A stretch of 64,000 nt of DNA from Tabrizicola piscis. GTDB taxonomy: Bacteria > Pseudomonadota > Alphaproteobacteria > Rhodobacterales > Rhodobacteraceae. The position numbers and the translations under genes were made by a program. This document shows positions 8,389 through 18,298 of the stretch, piece after piece (position 1 is the first letter of the stretch; every line of letters begins with the position of its first letter). Under the pieces are notes generated by a model. It made no database searches and had not been told where the DNA came from. It saw only the letters and a program-made list of their open reading frames with translations. The stretch covers positions 3,224,001 to 3,288,000 of the forward strand of contig NZ_CP034328.1 of assembly GCF_003940805.1 (NCBI RefSeq). Reading direction: 5' to 3'.

Positions 8389-9255
8389 ATGCGGTCATAC
8401 CCCCGGTTTATCGCAGTGATTCTCTGCGTCATCGCGCCTTGCGGCGCGCTGGCCGAGGATTTCAGTTTCAAGCGCGTCAAGGTGGGCGAAGGTCTGCCCG
8501 GCAAGCGCATCACCGTTCAGATCGATCCCGAGGAACAGGCGCGCTTTCTGGCAGCGCTGCCCAAGGTTGACCCCCGTCCCGAACGCAGCGAAGAAACCAC
8601 AGTGGCCGACAAGCCAGATGCTGCGGGGGAGGGGCTGTCGCCGGGGCCCGCGCCGAGCTCCTCCTATGCATGGTTCTGGGATGAGGTGCCGCCCGGATTG
8701 TCCGACGCCTCGGGCCGGTTTGACACGGCGCTGGCCATGCTGTCGCGCGGCCCGGATGGCAGCACTGTCCGCGCCCCGCGGATGCAGCATTTGCAGGGTG
8801 TGGCCGAAACCTACGGAACCGAGATCCTGAAGGCCACCATCGGCACCGATGTGTCGCCCGCGCTGGTCCTTGCGGTGATCGGGGTTGAAAGCGCTGGTCA
8901 GTCGAATGCGGTAAGCCATGCCGGAGCGGTGGGGCTGATGCAGCTGATCCCCGCCACGGCGGAACGCTTCGGGGTGAGCGACTCCACCGATCCCGCGCAG
9001 AACATCAAGGGCGGCGTGGCCTATCTGGACTGGCTTCTGGAGGAGTTCGACAACGACCCGCTGATGGCGCTTGCCGCCTACAATGCCGGCGAGGGGGCCG
9101 TGCGCGCCAATCAGGGTGTGCCACCCTATGCGGAAACGCGCGACTATGTGCCCAAAGTGCTGGCAGCCTGGCAAGTTGCGCAGGGCTTGTGCCTGAGCCC
9201 GCCACAGCTTGTGACGGACCCTTGCGTGTTCAAGGTGATCGCGACGGGCGGGTAA
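8389..9255 (+). CDS. Secreted lytic transglycosylase (SLT family)
   Basis: This 288-residue periplasmic muramidase cleaves peptidoglycan glycan strands. The ATG at 8389 gives a clear signal peptide (MRSYPRFIAVILCVIAPCGALA) with a GAGCAGG ribosome-binding site. A longer form from the GTG at 8317 is possible but would bury the signal. The C-terminal third is a goose-lysozyme-like SLT domain: GVESAGQSNAVSHAGAVGL with the catalytic Glu in ESAG, then GLMQLIPATA and LAAYNAGEGAV. The N-terminal 130 residues are low-complexity. The gene is divergent from the tad pilins, so a role in opening the wall for the pilus is possible but unproven. Confidence 0.88.
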   Translation: MRSYPRFIAVILCVIAPCGALAEDFSFKRVKVGEGLPGKRITVQIDPEEQARFLAALPKVDPRPERSEETTVADKPDAAGEGLSPGPAPSSSYAWFWDEVPPGLSDASGRFDTALAMLSRGPDGSTVRAPRMQHLQGVAETYGTEILKATIGTDVSPALVLAVIGVESAGQSNAVSHAGAVGLMQLIPATAERFGVSDSTDPAQNIKGGVAYLDWLLEEFDNDPLMALAAYNAGEGAVRANQGVPPYAETRDYVPKVLAAWQVAQGLCLSPPQLVTDPCVFKVIATGG

Positions 9256-9270
9256 GCCCGGGCGTCCGGA

Positions 9271-9558
9271 TCAGACGAACACATCCGCCCATTCGGGATG
9301 CTTCTTGCGCGTCGCATTCACGAAGGGGCAGAGCGGCACGATCTTCACGCCTTCCGCCCGCGCATCTTCGACCAGCCGCATGAACAGGGCCAGACCGGCG
9401 CCCGTGCCACGAAAGGCATCGGGCACAGCGGTGTGGTCGGCGATGATCAGTGTCGGCGTGGTGATGGAATAGGTCAGTTCCGCCTCATCCGATCCCTGAC
9501 GGATGACGTAGCGGCCCTTGGTGGCGCCGTGTTCGCGGGTGATTGCGAAATCAGCCAA
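9271..9558 (-). CDS. Small GNAT-type N-acetyltransferase-like protein
   Basis: This 95-residue protein matches the short COG2388-type acetyltransferase fold. [28 protein letters not shown] is the acetyl-CoA pyrophosphate-binding loop (RGTGAG) and helix, and [18 protein letters not shown] is the characteristic C-terminal segment. The substrate is unknown. It overlaps the end of the CoA-transferase beta-subunit gene by 8 bp on the same strand, so translation is probably coupled, though no functional link is known. Confidence 0.8.
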   Translation of the reverse strand: MADFAITREHGATKGRYVIRQGSDEAELTYSITTPTLIIADHTAVPDAFRGTGAGLALFMRLVEDARAEGVKIVPLCPFVNATRKKHPEWADVFV

Positions 9559-10177
9559 CGATCGTCGCCTCGGTCGCGGCGCGTAGGTCTGCTTCTGACA
9601 CGCCCTCGGCCAGTTCCACGATCTTCAGGCCGCCGGGGACCACATCCAGCACACCAAGGTTGGTGATGATGCGGTTGACTACGGCCTTGCCGGTAAGGGG
9701 CAGGGTGCAGGCTTTCAACACTTTGGATTCGCCATGCTTTGAGGTGTGGTCCATCACCACCACGACCCGGCCGACACCAGCGACCAGATCCATCGCGCCG
9801 CCCATGCCCTTGACCAGTTTGCCGGGGATCATCCAGTTCGCAAGATCGCCTGCCTCCGAAACCTCCATCGCGCCAAGGATCGCCATGGCGATCTTGCCGC
9901 CACGGATCATCGCAAAGCTGGTGGCGCTGTCGAAATAGGCGGTCTGTGGCAGTTCGGTGATCGTCTGCTTGCCGGCATTGATCAGATCGGGGTCTTCCTC
10001 GCCTTCAAACGGGAAGGGGCCCATGCCCAGCATGCCGTTTTCGGATTGCAGCGTCACATGCACCCCTGCCGGGATATAGTTCGCCACCAGCGTCGGGATG
10101 CCGATGCCAAGGTTCACATAGGTGCCGTCCTGCAGTTCCTGCGCCGCGCGGGCGGCGATCTGGTTGCGGTCCCACAT
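9551..10177 (-). CDS. scoB: 3-oxoacid CoA-transferase subunit B
   Basis: This 208-residue beta subunit belongs to a class I CoA-transferase that moves CoA from succinyl-CoA to acetoacetate or a related acid. The catalytic Glu lies in [14 protein letters not shown] (residues about 43-56). The GGAMDLVAG and [13 protein letters not shown] stretches are typical of the SCOT beta subunit. Its ATG overlaps the stop codon of the alpha-subunit gene by one base, so the two are translationally coupled. In PHB-forming alphaproteobacteria this enzyme activates acetoacetate, but AtoA-like specificity cannot be excluded. Confidence 0.9.
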   Translation of the reverse strand: MWDRNQIAARAAQELQDGTYVNLGIGIPTLVANYIPAGVHVTLQSENGMLGMGPFPFEGEEDPDLINAGKQTITELPQTAYFDSATSFAMIRGGKIAMAILGAMEVSEAGDLANWMIPGKLVKGMGGAMDLVAGVGRVVVVMDHTSKHGESKVLKACTLPLTGKAVVNRIITNLGVLDVVPGGLKIVELAEGVSEADLRAATEATIVG

Positions 10178-10881
10178 CAGACGGACTCCTTCTTGCGGAC
10201 GGTGCGCTGTTCGATGCGCTTTTCATGGGCGCCCTGCACAAGGCGGTGCACATAGATACCGGGCAGGTGGATCGTGTCGGGGTCAAGCGATCCCAGCGGC
10301 ACGATTTCCTCGACCTCGGCGACGCAGACCTTGCCGCAGGTGGCGGCGGGCACGTTGAAGTTGCGCGCGGTCTTGCGGAAGACAAGGTTGCCCGACGGAT
10401 CAGCCTTCCAGGCCTTGACGATGGCAAGATCGGCCACGATCCCGCGTTCCAGGATATAGGTCTGGCCGTCAAAATCGTGATGCTCTTTACCCTCGGCGAT
10501 CACGGTGCCGACGCCGGTCTTGGTGTAGAACCCCGGGATGCCTGCGCCGCCCGCCCGCATCCGTTCAGCCAGCGTGCCTTGGGGGTTGAACTCAAGCTCC
10601 AACTCGCCCGACAGGTACTGGCGCATAAATTCTGCGTTTTCGCCGACGTAGGACGAGATCATCTTCTTCACTTGCCGGGTTTCCAGCAGTTGGCCAAGGC
10701 CGAACCCATCCACGCCGGCATTGTTCGACGCCACGGTCAGCCCCTTCACGCCGTTGTCGCGGATCGCCGCAATCAGCAGCTCGGGGATGCCGCACAACCC
10801 AAAGCCCCCGGCTGCGATCAACATGCCGTCGTGCAATACCCCGTCAAGGGCTGCGGCGGCCGATGGATAGACCTTGTTCAT
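10177..10881 (-). CDS. scoA: 3-oxoacid CoA-transferase subunit A
   Basis: This 234-residue alpha subunit shows the CoA-binding stretch [16 protein letters not shown] (about residues 26-41), the [15 protein letters not shown] motif and [20 protein letters not shown]. The start is the ATG at 10881 ([16 protein letters not shown]), where homology to the family begins. The open frame runs 18 codons further upstream without resembling the family. It pairs with the beta subunit through a one-base overlap. The heteromer probably works in ketone-body or PHB-derived acetoacetate use. Confidence 0.9.
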   Translation of the reverse strand: MNKVYPSAAAALDGVLHDGMLIAAGGFGLCGIPELLIAAIRDNGVKGLTVASNNAGVDGFGLGQLLETRQVKKMISSYVGENAEFMRQYLSGELELEFNPQGTLAERMRAGGAGIPGFYTKTGVGTVIAEGKEHHDFDGQTYILERGIVADLAIVKAWKADPSGNLVFRKTARNFNVPAATCGKVCVAEVEEIVPLGSLDPDTIHLPGIYVHRLVQGAHEKRIEQRTVRKKESV

Positions 10882-10975
10882 CTGTTTCCCCCTTCGCCCG
10901 ACCCAGGCGCAAATCCTTGGGCGCCATATGGGCAACGCTGATTGGCGAAGTCAATTGCCGCGATGCAGCACAGCG

Positions 10976-11995
10976 TCAGACCAGCGGCAGGCGATTGAGG
11001 AAGGACGTGCCGTTGTGCTGGATGTAGTCGATCTGCACCTTCCGGTCGTCGTCGCCCTTCCAGAACTGGCCGTCCTGATACCACGTCAGTTGCAGGCCCA
11101 GATTTTCATCCGCCACCCGCAAGGCCGCGGCGCGCAGGGCGGGGGGGAAACGGCCGGGCCACTGGTCGCACAGCGCCACGAAGCGGGTCAGCGCCTCGGT
11201 CCGGCAGGCGATGGGGGTTGACTGACGGCGCCCGCGGTAGGCGTCCTGTTCGATGATCGCGCTGACCAGATCGGTCAGATAGCCGGTCAGCCGCGCTTCG
11301 CCGATCAGGCCGCGGGCGGCGGCTTCGCAGGCGGCATAGGCCATCCAGTGGCTTTGTTCGGGCACGCCATAGCGCCGGGCGACCAGCGCCTCGGCCGTGG
11401 CCAGAAGGTCCGGGTCGGTGCGGCCGGTGATGAACAGGCCGAACAGCACCTCACCGGTATAATAGTCGCTTCGGAACGGCAGGACGGTCCCATCCGCGAT
11501 CAGGCGCTTGTGCCGGAAGTCGAGCCCGTCGATCTGCGCCAGCGCATAGGTCTGCAGCCCGTCAACCGTCGCATCAAGGGAAAGGGTGCCTGTGTCCAGC
11601 CCACGCGGCAGGGCGCGGCGATACTCCTCCAGCATCAGAAGGGCCAGACCGATTCCGCCGGTCTTGACGGCACCGTTCGCAACCAACGCAAGGCTTGGCT
11701 GCGCAATCCAGGACGGGCGTTCCATCTTGCGGACCGCATAGCCCAAGGCCCGCGCCAGGGCCGAGCGTTGGTTGGGGGGCAGGTCCAGCCCAAGTTCATT
11801 GACGGCGCGCAGCATGAACCAAAGCGTTCCGCAATGGCGCAGCATGTTGTAGCCATCCATGACCACGTCGGGCTGGCCCGCAGGGTGGGCATAGACGAAG
11901 CGGCCGTTGCCGCCCACCAGCCGAAGCAGATGCGACAGGCTGTCCATCACGACATGGCGGCAATCATCAGGTGTCAAGGCAGGGGCTGGGGTCAT
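10976..11995 (-). CDS. Hypothetical protein, probable alpha/alpha-toroid fold
   Basis: This 339-residue protein starts at the ATG at 11995, which has a strong AGGAGAT site 8 nt upstream. The frame stays open to 12043 but without a better site. It is rich in helices and has repeated aromatic/Gly motifs such as [36 protein letters not shown] and [22 protein letters not shown]. That pattern recalls six-hairpin glycosidase-like toroids, as do the Trp/Tyr-rich ends ([32 protein letters not shown]). It has no signal peptide. The catalytic function is not recognised. It is alone between the CoA-transferase genes and tRNA-Leu. Confidence 0.75.
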   Translation of the reverse strand: MTPAPALTPDDCRHVVMDSLSHLLRLVGGNGRFVYAHPAGQPDVVMDGYNMLRHCGTLWFMLRAVNELGLDLPPNQRSALARALGYAVRKMERPSWIAQPSLALVANGAVKTGGIGLALLMLEEYRRALPRGLDTGTLSLDATVDGLQTYALAQIDGLDFRHKRLIADGTVLPFRSDYYTGEVLFGLFITGRTDPDLLATAEALVARRYGVPEQSHWMAYAACEAAARGLIGEARLTGYLTDLVSAIIEQDAYRGRRQSTPIACRTEALTRFVALCDQWPGRFPPALRAAALRVADENLGLQLTWYQDGQFWKGDDDRKVQIDYIQHNGTSFLNRLPLV

Positions 11996-12136
11996 GCGAG
12001 ATCTCCTGTCGCCACTTTGGTCAAGCCGGGGCCTGCTTGTCAAATCGCCCGCGATCCCATGGCTTTTGCCTTTTCGCGCCCGGCAAAGCCGCTATGCTGC
12101 GCAGCGACCGTCCGGGCGTTCGCCCGACCGTCACAG

Positions 12137-12222
12137 GCCCGCGTGGTGGAACGGTAGACACAGGGGACTTAAAATCCCTCGGCTGCAAGGCTATGCCGGT
12201 TCAAATCCGGCCGCGGGCACCA
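12137..12222 (+). tRNA. tRNA-Leu (anticodon TAA)
   Basis: This is an 86-nt type II tRNA including an encoded CCA. The acceptor arms GCCCGCG and CGCGGGC pair fully, the anticodon loop is CTTAAAA (TAA), the long variable arm fits Leu, and the T-arm is GGTTCAAATCC. It lies in the core region and shows no sign of use as an integration site here. Confidence 0.96.
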
Positions 12223-12425
12223 TTTCCCCTTTTGGAAACAAGCTGCTGTCTGAAACCTGAGGCGACAGAAGTGGCCCTGCTTCGTCGCCGTTGCTTTGCC
12301 CACTGTCCTGCGAACGCGGACATTCTTGTCTGAAATGCCGATCTGTGGCACCATCCTCATATATTGGTTTTAGAATCTCTTTGTCTTTGTGTGACCGACC
12401 GTCTCTTCAATCAAGGGGTCGCTTT

Positions 12426-12677
12426 ATGCTTGGAAATTTGTCTCGTCCTTTGTTTGTGATCGCCAGCCTGACTTTGATGGCGGCCTGTGTTGAACCCGCC
12501 CCGATGGCCGAAAAGAAACCTGCACCGAAAGCCGCGGTTGCGGCGCCGACGGTCAAGAAACCGGTGGCTGCCGCGACGGTGGTGAAAAAGCCGGCCCCAG
12601 TCATCGATTTTGATGATCGAGGCGAGGGTGGTGGAGGTGGCGGCAGTGGCGGCGGCGGCGGCGGCTGGACCGGTTAG
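12426..12677 (+). CDS. Small Gly-rich lipoprotein upstream of the caspase gene
   Basis: This 83-residue protein begins with a lipoprotein signal (MLGNLSRPLFVIASLTLMAAC, lipobox MAAC). An Ala/Lys/Pro-rich segment follows (KKPAPKAAVAAPTVKKP), then an acidic spot and a C-terminal poly-Gly tail (GGGGGGSGGGGGGWTG). It resembles no enzyme. Its TAG stop is followed directly by the ATG of the caspase-family gene, so the two are surely cotranscribed and probably coupled. It could be an envelope-anchored partner or substrate of that protease-like protein, which is inference. Confidence 0.78.
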   Translation: MLGNLSRPLFVIASLTLMAACVEPAPMAEKKPAPKAAVAAPTVKKPVAAATVVKKPAPVIDFDDRGEGGGGGGSGGGGGGWTG

Positions 12678-15134
12678 ATGGTCAGCCATCGAAAATGGGC
12701 ATGTGGCACACTGGCAATGCTGGTCATGGCCGCAATAGCCTTGCCAGCGGCATCGCAGGAAGATGGCTCCAGCCCAAGCCCATTTCCTGACGGCTATGTT
12801 TCGTCCAATGTGCGAAAACTGGAAGTGGACGCCAAAGGTCCGCGCCAGAAATATGCCATTGTGATCGGCAACCAAAGCTATGCCCACGCCCCAAAATTAC
12901 CGAATGCGTGGAACGATGCCGAGGATGTCGCCGATGCGCTGGCCGGGCAGGGTTATGACGTCACTCTGCTGAAAGACGCGTCGAAGCGGGATTTCGAAGG
13001 GCTGATGCAGCGCATCCTTTTCGATGTCGACCGCGAGACCGAGGTCTTGTTCTACTACGCGGGCCATGGCGTGCAGGTCGGGTCAGAGAACTACCTGATT
13101 CCGACCGACGCCCAGCTTGACCAGATCGACGATTTGCCGTTCGAGACCGTGTCTGTCGGCAGTTTGGTGTCGATCATCGGCGCGCGTGCGCGGCTGCAGA
13201 TCGTCATCCTTGACAGTTGCCGGAACAACCCTTTCGCCGGGCTGCAGGTGCAGAACTCCCTTGGCCCGGATGTGCGCGAAATTGAAACCGGCTTTGCGTC
13301 ACTGGCGGCACCGGTGAATTCCTACCTCGTCTTCTCAACCTCGCCCGGTGAAGTGGCGCTGGATGGCGCGGGCGAAAACAGCCCCTTCGCCACCGCCTTC
13401 CTGCAGGCTGCGGCCTTGGGGTCGGTGCCCGTGACCGACGTTTTCGAAGAAGTGCGGCGGAGCGTCTTTATCGAGACCGAGGGCGTTCAGGTGCCTTGGG
13501 ACAGCTCCACCATGGTGGAAGAGGCGACCATCGCCTCGGCCGGGGCCAGCTTGGCTGCGGCAGATGCCCCAGAGGGAGACGGTGCCTCAGTCGGGCGGGG
13601 CCTGACGCTTTTCGCCAGCTCCGCCGAGTTCCTGCCGATGGATGCAGAGCTTCCCACCCCGGATGTGCAGATCACGGCGCCGCTTGCCCCGGCTGTCCCC
13701 ATCGGCGCGACCCTGATGGCCGAGCTGAACCTTGCCCCCACCGACCGGATTGATCTGACCGAACCGCCCCGTGGCGGACGGCTTGTGCTGCTGGATGACC
13801 GGGGCGTTCAATCGGCCCCGCTGTTCCCCTTGTCCGCCCCGGATGCGGCGCGACTTGCCTTCGCCTATGTCAACGGTCCCGTGGGGCAGGCGGGCCAGGG
13901 CCCGGTGCTGAAGGCGCAGTTCAAAATCGACCTGAACGGCAGCCCGAAGATCATTCAGGTCGACCTGTCGCCCGACCCCTGCGATATGGCGGCAGCGGAT
14001 CATCTTGACCCCGAAGGCGCAGGCTTTGCCCGCTTCGCCAACGAGATCGAGCCAGAGGCAGCGCTTGAGGCCTGCAAGGCCGCCGTCGCGCGTGATCCGG
14101 CAAACGCCCGGTTCCAGTATCAGCTTGGTCGCGCCTACAATGCGCTGCGGCTTTACGACGAAGCCCGCGCTGCATGGGACAAGGCGCGCGAAATGGGCCA
14201 TTCCCGCGCGTCCTATGCCATTGGAAACGCCATCCTGAACGAGGCCCGCACGACCGGCGGCTCGGCCATCGAGGCAGCCCCGGAGGAAGCGCTGGCCTAT
14301 TACCGCGAGGGCGTGCAGCTGGGTGACCCCTACGCCTTCTACGCCCTTGGCCGGCAACTGGTGCGCTTTGGACAGACCGATCAGGACCGGCTTCGCGGCT
14401 ATGACCTTTTGATGCGCGCGCTTGAGGTTGGCCATACCTACGCGATGAACGAACTGGGGTATTTCTACCTTGATGACACAAGCGAATATTACGACCCCAC
14501 CCGTGGCCTGCGCTACCTGAACGAAAGTGCCGCGCGGGGCGATATCTACGGCTACAACAACCTTGGCCTTGTCTACATGAACGGGCTAGGCGGCCAGAAG
14601 GAAGACGCGGCCCTTGCGCTTGACTGGTTCACCAAGGCGGCGGACGGCGGTCATCCGAACGCGCCGGGCAATATCGGTCGGCTGATCGCAACTGGCGCGC
14701 TTGGCAAGAAGGCTGATCTTGGCGAAGCGGTTGACTGGTTCGACAAGGGCCTTGAACGGGGCGACGCGAATGCCGGGGCCTATGGTGCCTACCTGATCCT
14801 GTCTGAAAACGCAGGTGGTCTAAGCCTTGTCGATGCCGCCTATCGCGCTGGCCGCGCCGCCGCCTTGCGCGACAAGGTGTCAGTCGAGCGGGCCCGTCAG
14901 GTGCTTGATGCCATCCCGGCCGAGCAGATCGATGAGGCGGCACAACGGCTTTTGCAGGCGCTTGGTGCCGATATCACCCCGGATGGCGCGTTCGGAGCGG
15001 GCAGCGAAGCGGCCTACAAGGCCATTGCCGACCAGCAGGGCGACACCACGCTTGAAACCGACCCGGTGGAGCGCCTTGTCGACATCGCGCGGCTTCATTG
15101 GTCGACCACGCCGTTCCGCGTCGACCTTTACTGA
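12678..15134 (+). CDS. Secreted caspase-family (C14) protein with Sel1 repeats
   Basis: This 818-residue protein has a signal peptide (about 1-26, ending PAASQ). A caspase-like domain follows (about 57-260), with the catalytic His in FYYAGHG (His130) and the catalytic Cys in LDSCRNNPF (Cys181), both present. A linker (about 280-425) of beta-rich, Pro/Ala-rich sequence comes next. The C-terminal part (about 440-720) holds TPR/Sel1-type repeats (YQLGRAYNALRLYDEA, YNNLGLVYMNGLGGQKEDAALALDWF, PNAPGNIGRL). It is therefore an exported orthocaspase with a scaffold domain. It starts immediately after the lipoprotein stop codon. The substrate is unknown. Confidence 0.88.
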   Translation: MVSHRKWACGTLAMLVMAAIALPAASQEDGSSPSPFPDGYVSSNVRKLEVDAKGPRQKYAIVIGNQSYAHAPKLPNAWNDAEDVADALAGQGYDVTLLKDASKRDFEGLMQRILFDVDRETEVLFYYAGHGVQVGSENYLIPTDAQLDQIDDLPFETVSVGSLVSIIGARARLQIVILDSCRNNPFAGLQVQNSLGPDVREIETGFASLAAPVNSYLVFSTSPGEVALDGAGENSPFATAFLQAAALGSVPVTDVFEEVRRSVFIETEGVQVPWDSSTMVEEATIASAGASLAAADAPEGDGASVGRGLTLFASSAEFLPMDAELPTPDVQITAPLAPAVPIGATLMAELNLAPTDRIDLTEPPRGGRLVLLDDRGVQSAPLFPLSAPDAARLAFAYVNGPVGQAGQGPVLKAQFKIDLNGSPKIIQVDLSPDPCDMAAADHLDPEGAGFARFANEIEPEAALEACKAAVARDPANARFQYQLGRAYNALRLYDEARAAWDKAREMGHSRASYAIGNAILNEARTTGGSAIEAAPEEALAYYREGVQLGDPYAFYALGRQLVRFGQTDQDRLRGYDLLMRALEVGHTYAMNELGYFYLDDTSEYYDPTRGLRYLNESAARGDIYGYNNLGLVYMNGLGGQKEDAALALDWFTKAADGGHPNAPGNIGRLIATGALGKKADLGEAVDWFDKGLERGDANAGAYGAYLILSENAGGLSLVDAAYRAGRAAALRDKVSVERARQVLDAIPAEQIDEAAQRLLQALGADITPDGAFGAGSEAAYKAIADQQGDTTLETDPVERLVDIARLHWSTTPFRVDLY

Positions 15135-15157
15135 ATAACGCGCACTGTGTGGTCAGG

Positions 15158-18100
15158 CTATTCCGCCGGGTGTTGCCGGCCCGTCAGGCCGCGCAATTCC
15201 GACTCCAGCATTTCCGTCTCGGCCGCGCGGGACCGTGCAAGCCCGGCGAGCAGCAGGTAGGCAACCGGGGTGATGTAAAGCGTGGCAATCGTCGCCAGAC
15301 CCAGACCGCCGACGATGATCCAGCCAAGGACAGCGCGCGCCTCGGCTCCGGCGCCTTGTGCCAGAACCAGCGGCAGACCGCCCAGAACCGTCGCGACCAT
15401 GGTCATCATCACTGGCCGCAGGCGGACAATGGCAGATTCTTCAATGGCTTCCCGGACCGTCGCGCCACGCTCGCGCAGTTGGTCGGCAAATTCGACGATC
15501 AGGATACCGTTCTTGGCCATGATGCCCACCAGCAGCACCAAGCCGATCTGCGAATAGACGTTCAGGCTGCCACCTGTGAGGAGCAGCGCGAAGATCGCGC
15601 AGGCCAGACCCAGCGGCACTGTTGCCATCACGATGACGGCGGAGACAAAGCTTTCGAACTGTGCCGACAGCACCAGAAAGACGACCGCAAGCGCAATGCC
15701 GAAGGTGATGATCAAGCCCGACGAGGTTTCGCCAAGCGTTGCGGCTTCGGCCAGCGGGACCAGCTGCATATCCTCGCCCAGCAGGTCGTCTGCCATGGCC
15801 TGCAATTCGCCAAAGGCATCGCCCAAAGCCAGTTCTGGCGTCAGGCCCGCGGTGATCGGCACCGACCGGCGCTGCGATTCACGGCCAAGTTCCGGTGCCA
15901 CGGCGCGTTCGGTCAGGGTGGCGAAGGACGACACCGGCACCATCTGCCCATTGCTGGACGGCACAAAGATCCGCTCAAGATCGCCGGGATCGTTCACCGG
16001 GTCCGAGGTGGAGACAAGGCGGATGTCGAAACTGTCATCCTCAAGGAACAGGGTGCCCACAGTGCGGCCGTCAAGCACGGCCTGAAACGCCTCGCCTAGA
16101 CCGTCGATCGCGACGCCAAGGTCTTCGGCGCGGGTGCGGTCAATCTCCACGAACAGCTGGGGCTGGGTAGTGTCATAGCCCAGCCGCACCTGACCAAAGC
16201 GCGGGTCCTGTTCCATCTGCTCGACAAGGGTGCGGGCCACATCGGCCAGTCGGCCATAGTCATCGCCGACCAGCGCCACGGACAGGCCCTGTCCCGCCCC
16301 GCGAATACCAAGCGAGTTTGGCTGGATCGCAAAGGTTCGCACACCAATAACCCCGCGCAGGCCCGCGTTCAGTTCGGCGGCAATTTCTTGCTGGCTGCGC
16401 GTCCGGTCAGCCCAGTCGGCCAATGTCACGACGATGAAGCCGCGATTGTCCTGCCCGCCCGACCCGGCGATGGCAAAGACGCTTTTGACCTCGCCCGAGG
16501 CGCGCAGCGGTTCGACCAGCGCCTCGATCTCGCGCATCTTGCCGTCGGTATAGTCCAGCGACACGCCCTGCGGGGCCTGCACCGACAAAAGGACAACGGC
16601 GCGGTCTTCGGCCGGTGTCAGCTCTTGCCGCAGCGATGTGGCACTGGCCACCGCAAGGGCGGCAAACAGCACCGCGACGGCGACTGAAATCAGCGGCGCG
16701 CCCAGACACAGGCGCAGGGTCGCCCGATAGAAGCCGGCGAGGAGATCGCCGATCCGGGTCATGGCCCCACGGGTTTCATCCTTGGTATGGGGCCGCAGCA
16801 GGCGCGCGGCCAGCACCGGGCACAGCGTCAGCGCGGTGATCGACGACAGCAGCACGGCAATCGCCAGAGTGAAGCCGAATTCGCGGAACAGCCCCCCGGT
16901 CTGGCCGGGCAGGAACGACAGCGGGATGAACACGGCCGCCAGCGTCGAGGTGGTGGCCAGCACGGCGAAGAACACCTGCTCGGTCCCCAGAACGGCGGCG
17001 GCGCGGGCGCCCATCCCCTCGGACCGGCGGCGGACGATGTTTTCCAGCACGACGATGGCATCGTCGACCACAAGGCCCGTCGCCAGAACCAGTGCCAGCA
17101 AGGTCATGATGTTGATGGAAAACCCGACCAGCCAGATGGCCGCCAGCGTGCCGACCAGCGCCACCGGCATCGCAATGACCGGGATCAGCGTGGCACGGAC
17201 ATCGCGCAGGAAGATGTAGATCACCGCCGTCACGATCAGCACTGACAAGCCAAGCGCAATCTCGACTTCGTGGATGGCGCCTTCGATGAAATCGGCACTG
17301 TCCGAGGTGACGTACATGTCGACATCGTCCGGCAGCAGCGGTTGCAGGTCGTCCACCACCTGTCGGACGGCCTCGGATATGGCGAGGGTGTTGCCGTTGG
17401 CCTGGCGGATGATGCCCAGCCCGATGCCGGTCTGACCGTTCGCCCGCAGGATCGACGCGCCGGTTTCAGGCCCAAGGGTGACTTGCGCCACGTCGCCCAG
17501 CCGCACATCGCCGGCGACAGTCAGCGCTTCGATCTGTTCCGTCGTGCGGATTGCGGCGGTGGTGCGCACTTGCAGGCTTTGCCGGTCTGAACTCAGCGCG
17601 CCGGCGGGGCTGTCAAGGGCCGCATCGCCAAGGACGTTCCGCAGGTCGGCCAGGGTCAGGCCCCGTGCCGCCAATTGCATCAGGTCGACATCGACCCGGA
17701 AGGACAGTTCCCTGTCCCCAAAGATTTGCAGGTCAGCCACCCCGGGAGCCGACAGAAGCCGGCTTTCGGCAAGGTCGCGCACAAGGGTCGTCAGCTCGTC
17801 TGCCGTCCGCCGCGACGATGTGACAGCGATACGCAGGATCGCTTCGGAGTCGGCGTCGGACTTTACCACCCTTGGCGGGTCGACATCGTCAGGCAGGTTG
17901 TTGCTGACCCGCGCCACGGCATCGCGCAGGTCGGTTGCGGCAACGTCAAGATCGACGTCATCACGAAATTCTACCGTGACCCGGCTTGATCCGAACCGCG
18001 ATGTGGACGAGATCGACTTGACCCCGGCGATCCGACCCACGGCGCCTTCAATCACCGCTGTCACTTCACGGTCGATGGTTTCGGGTGCTGCCCCCGGATA

Positions 18101-18295
18101 ATCGGTGGATACCGACACCACAGGCCGGTCGACATCCGGCAGTTCCCGCACATCCGCGCCCAACAGCCCGGCGAGCCCAGCAATCACGATCAGGGCGTTC
18201 AGCACAAAGGCCAGAATGGGGCGGCGCACGAAGAGGGCTGTGCCGTGGCCTCCGCTTTTGGGTTCGGTCGGCGGCGTTTCGGGGGAGTGGTCCAT
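15158..18295 (-). CDS. RND efflux transporter permease (AcrB/MexB superfamily)
   Basis: This 1045-residue inner-membrane proton/drug antiporter of the HAE1 type has the usual two-fold layout. TM1 is at about 22-45, a large periplasmic loop follows, TM2-6 lie at about 345-480, a second periplasmic loop comes next, and the last TM cluster is at about 860-1020. VATGLVVDDAIVVLENIVRR (about 400-420) contains the paired Asp residues of the proton relay. LVGIMAKNGILIVEFADQLRERG marks the second half. The adaptor gene lies 3 bp upstream in the same operon. No outer-membrane channel gene is adjacent, so a TolC encoded elsewhere is presumably used. Confidence 0.94.
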   Translation of the reverse strand: MDHSPETPPTEPKSGGHGTALFVRRPILAFVLNALIVIAGLAGLLGADVRELPDVDRPVVSVSTDYPGAAPETIDREVTAVIEGAVGRIAGVKSISSTSRFGSSRVTVEFRDDVDLDVAATDLRDAVARVSNNLPDDVDPPRVVKSDADSEAILRIAVTSSRRTADELTTLVRDLAESRLLSAPGVADLQIFGDRELSFRVDVDLMQLAARGLTLADLRNVLGDAALDSPAGALSSDRQSLQVRTTAAIRTTEQIEALTVAGDVRLGDVAQVTLGPETGASILRANGQTGIGLGIIRQANGNTLAISEAVRQVVDDLQPLLPDDVDMYVTSDSADFIEGAIHEVEIALGLSVLIVTAVIYIFLRDVRATLIPVIAMPVALVGTLAAIWLVGFSINIMTLLALVLATGLVVDDAIVVLENIVRRRSEGMGARAAAVLGTEQVFFAVLATTSTLAAVFIPLSFLPGQTGGLFREFGFTLAIAVLLSSITALTLCPVLAARLLRPHTKDETRGAMTRIGDLLAGFYRATLRLCLGAPLISVAVAVLFAALAVASATSLRQELTPAEDRAVVLLSVQAPQGVSLDYTDGKMREIEALVEPLRASGEVKSVFAIAGSGGQDNRGFIVVTLADWADRTRSQQEIAAELNAGLRGVIGVRTFAIQPNSLGIRGAGQGLSVALVGDDYGRLADVARTLVEQMEQDPRFGQVRLGYDTTQPQLFVEIDRTRAEDLGVAIDGLGEAFQAVLDGRTVGTLFLEDDSFDIRLVSTSDPVNDPGDLERIFVPSSNGQMVPVSSFATLTERAVAPELGRESQRRSVPITAGLTPELALGDAFGELQAMADDLLGEDMQLVPLAEAATLGETSSGLIITFGIALAVVFLVLSAQFESFVSAVIVMATVPLGLACAIFALLLTGGSLNVYSQIGLVLLVGIMAKNGILIVEFADQLRERGATVREAIEESAIVRLRPVMMTMVATVLGGLPLVLAQGAGAEARAVLGWIIVGGLGLATIATLYITPVAYLLLAGLARSRAAETEMLESELRGLTGRQHPAE

Positions 18296-18298
18296 CCG

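Noticed and set aside
8069..8398. A 109-codon minus-strand frame upstream of pilin 1
   Set aside because: It overlaps the divergent transglycosylase start and lies in the promoter region; the sequence has no signal, repeat or domain.
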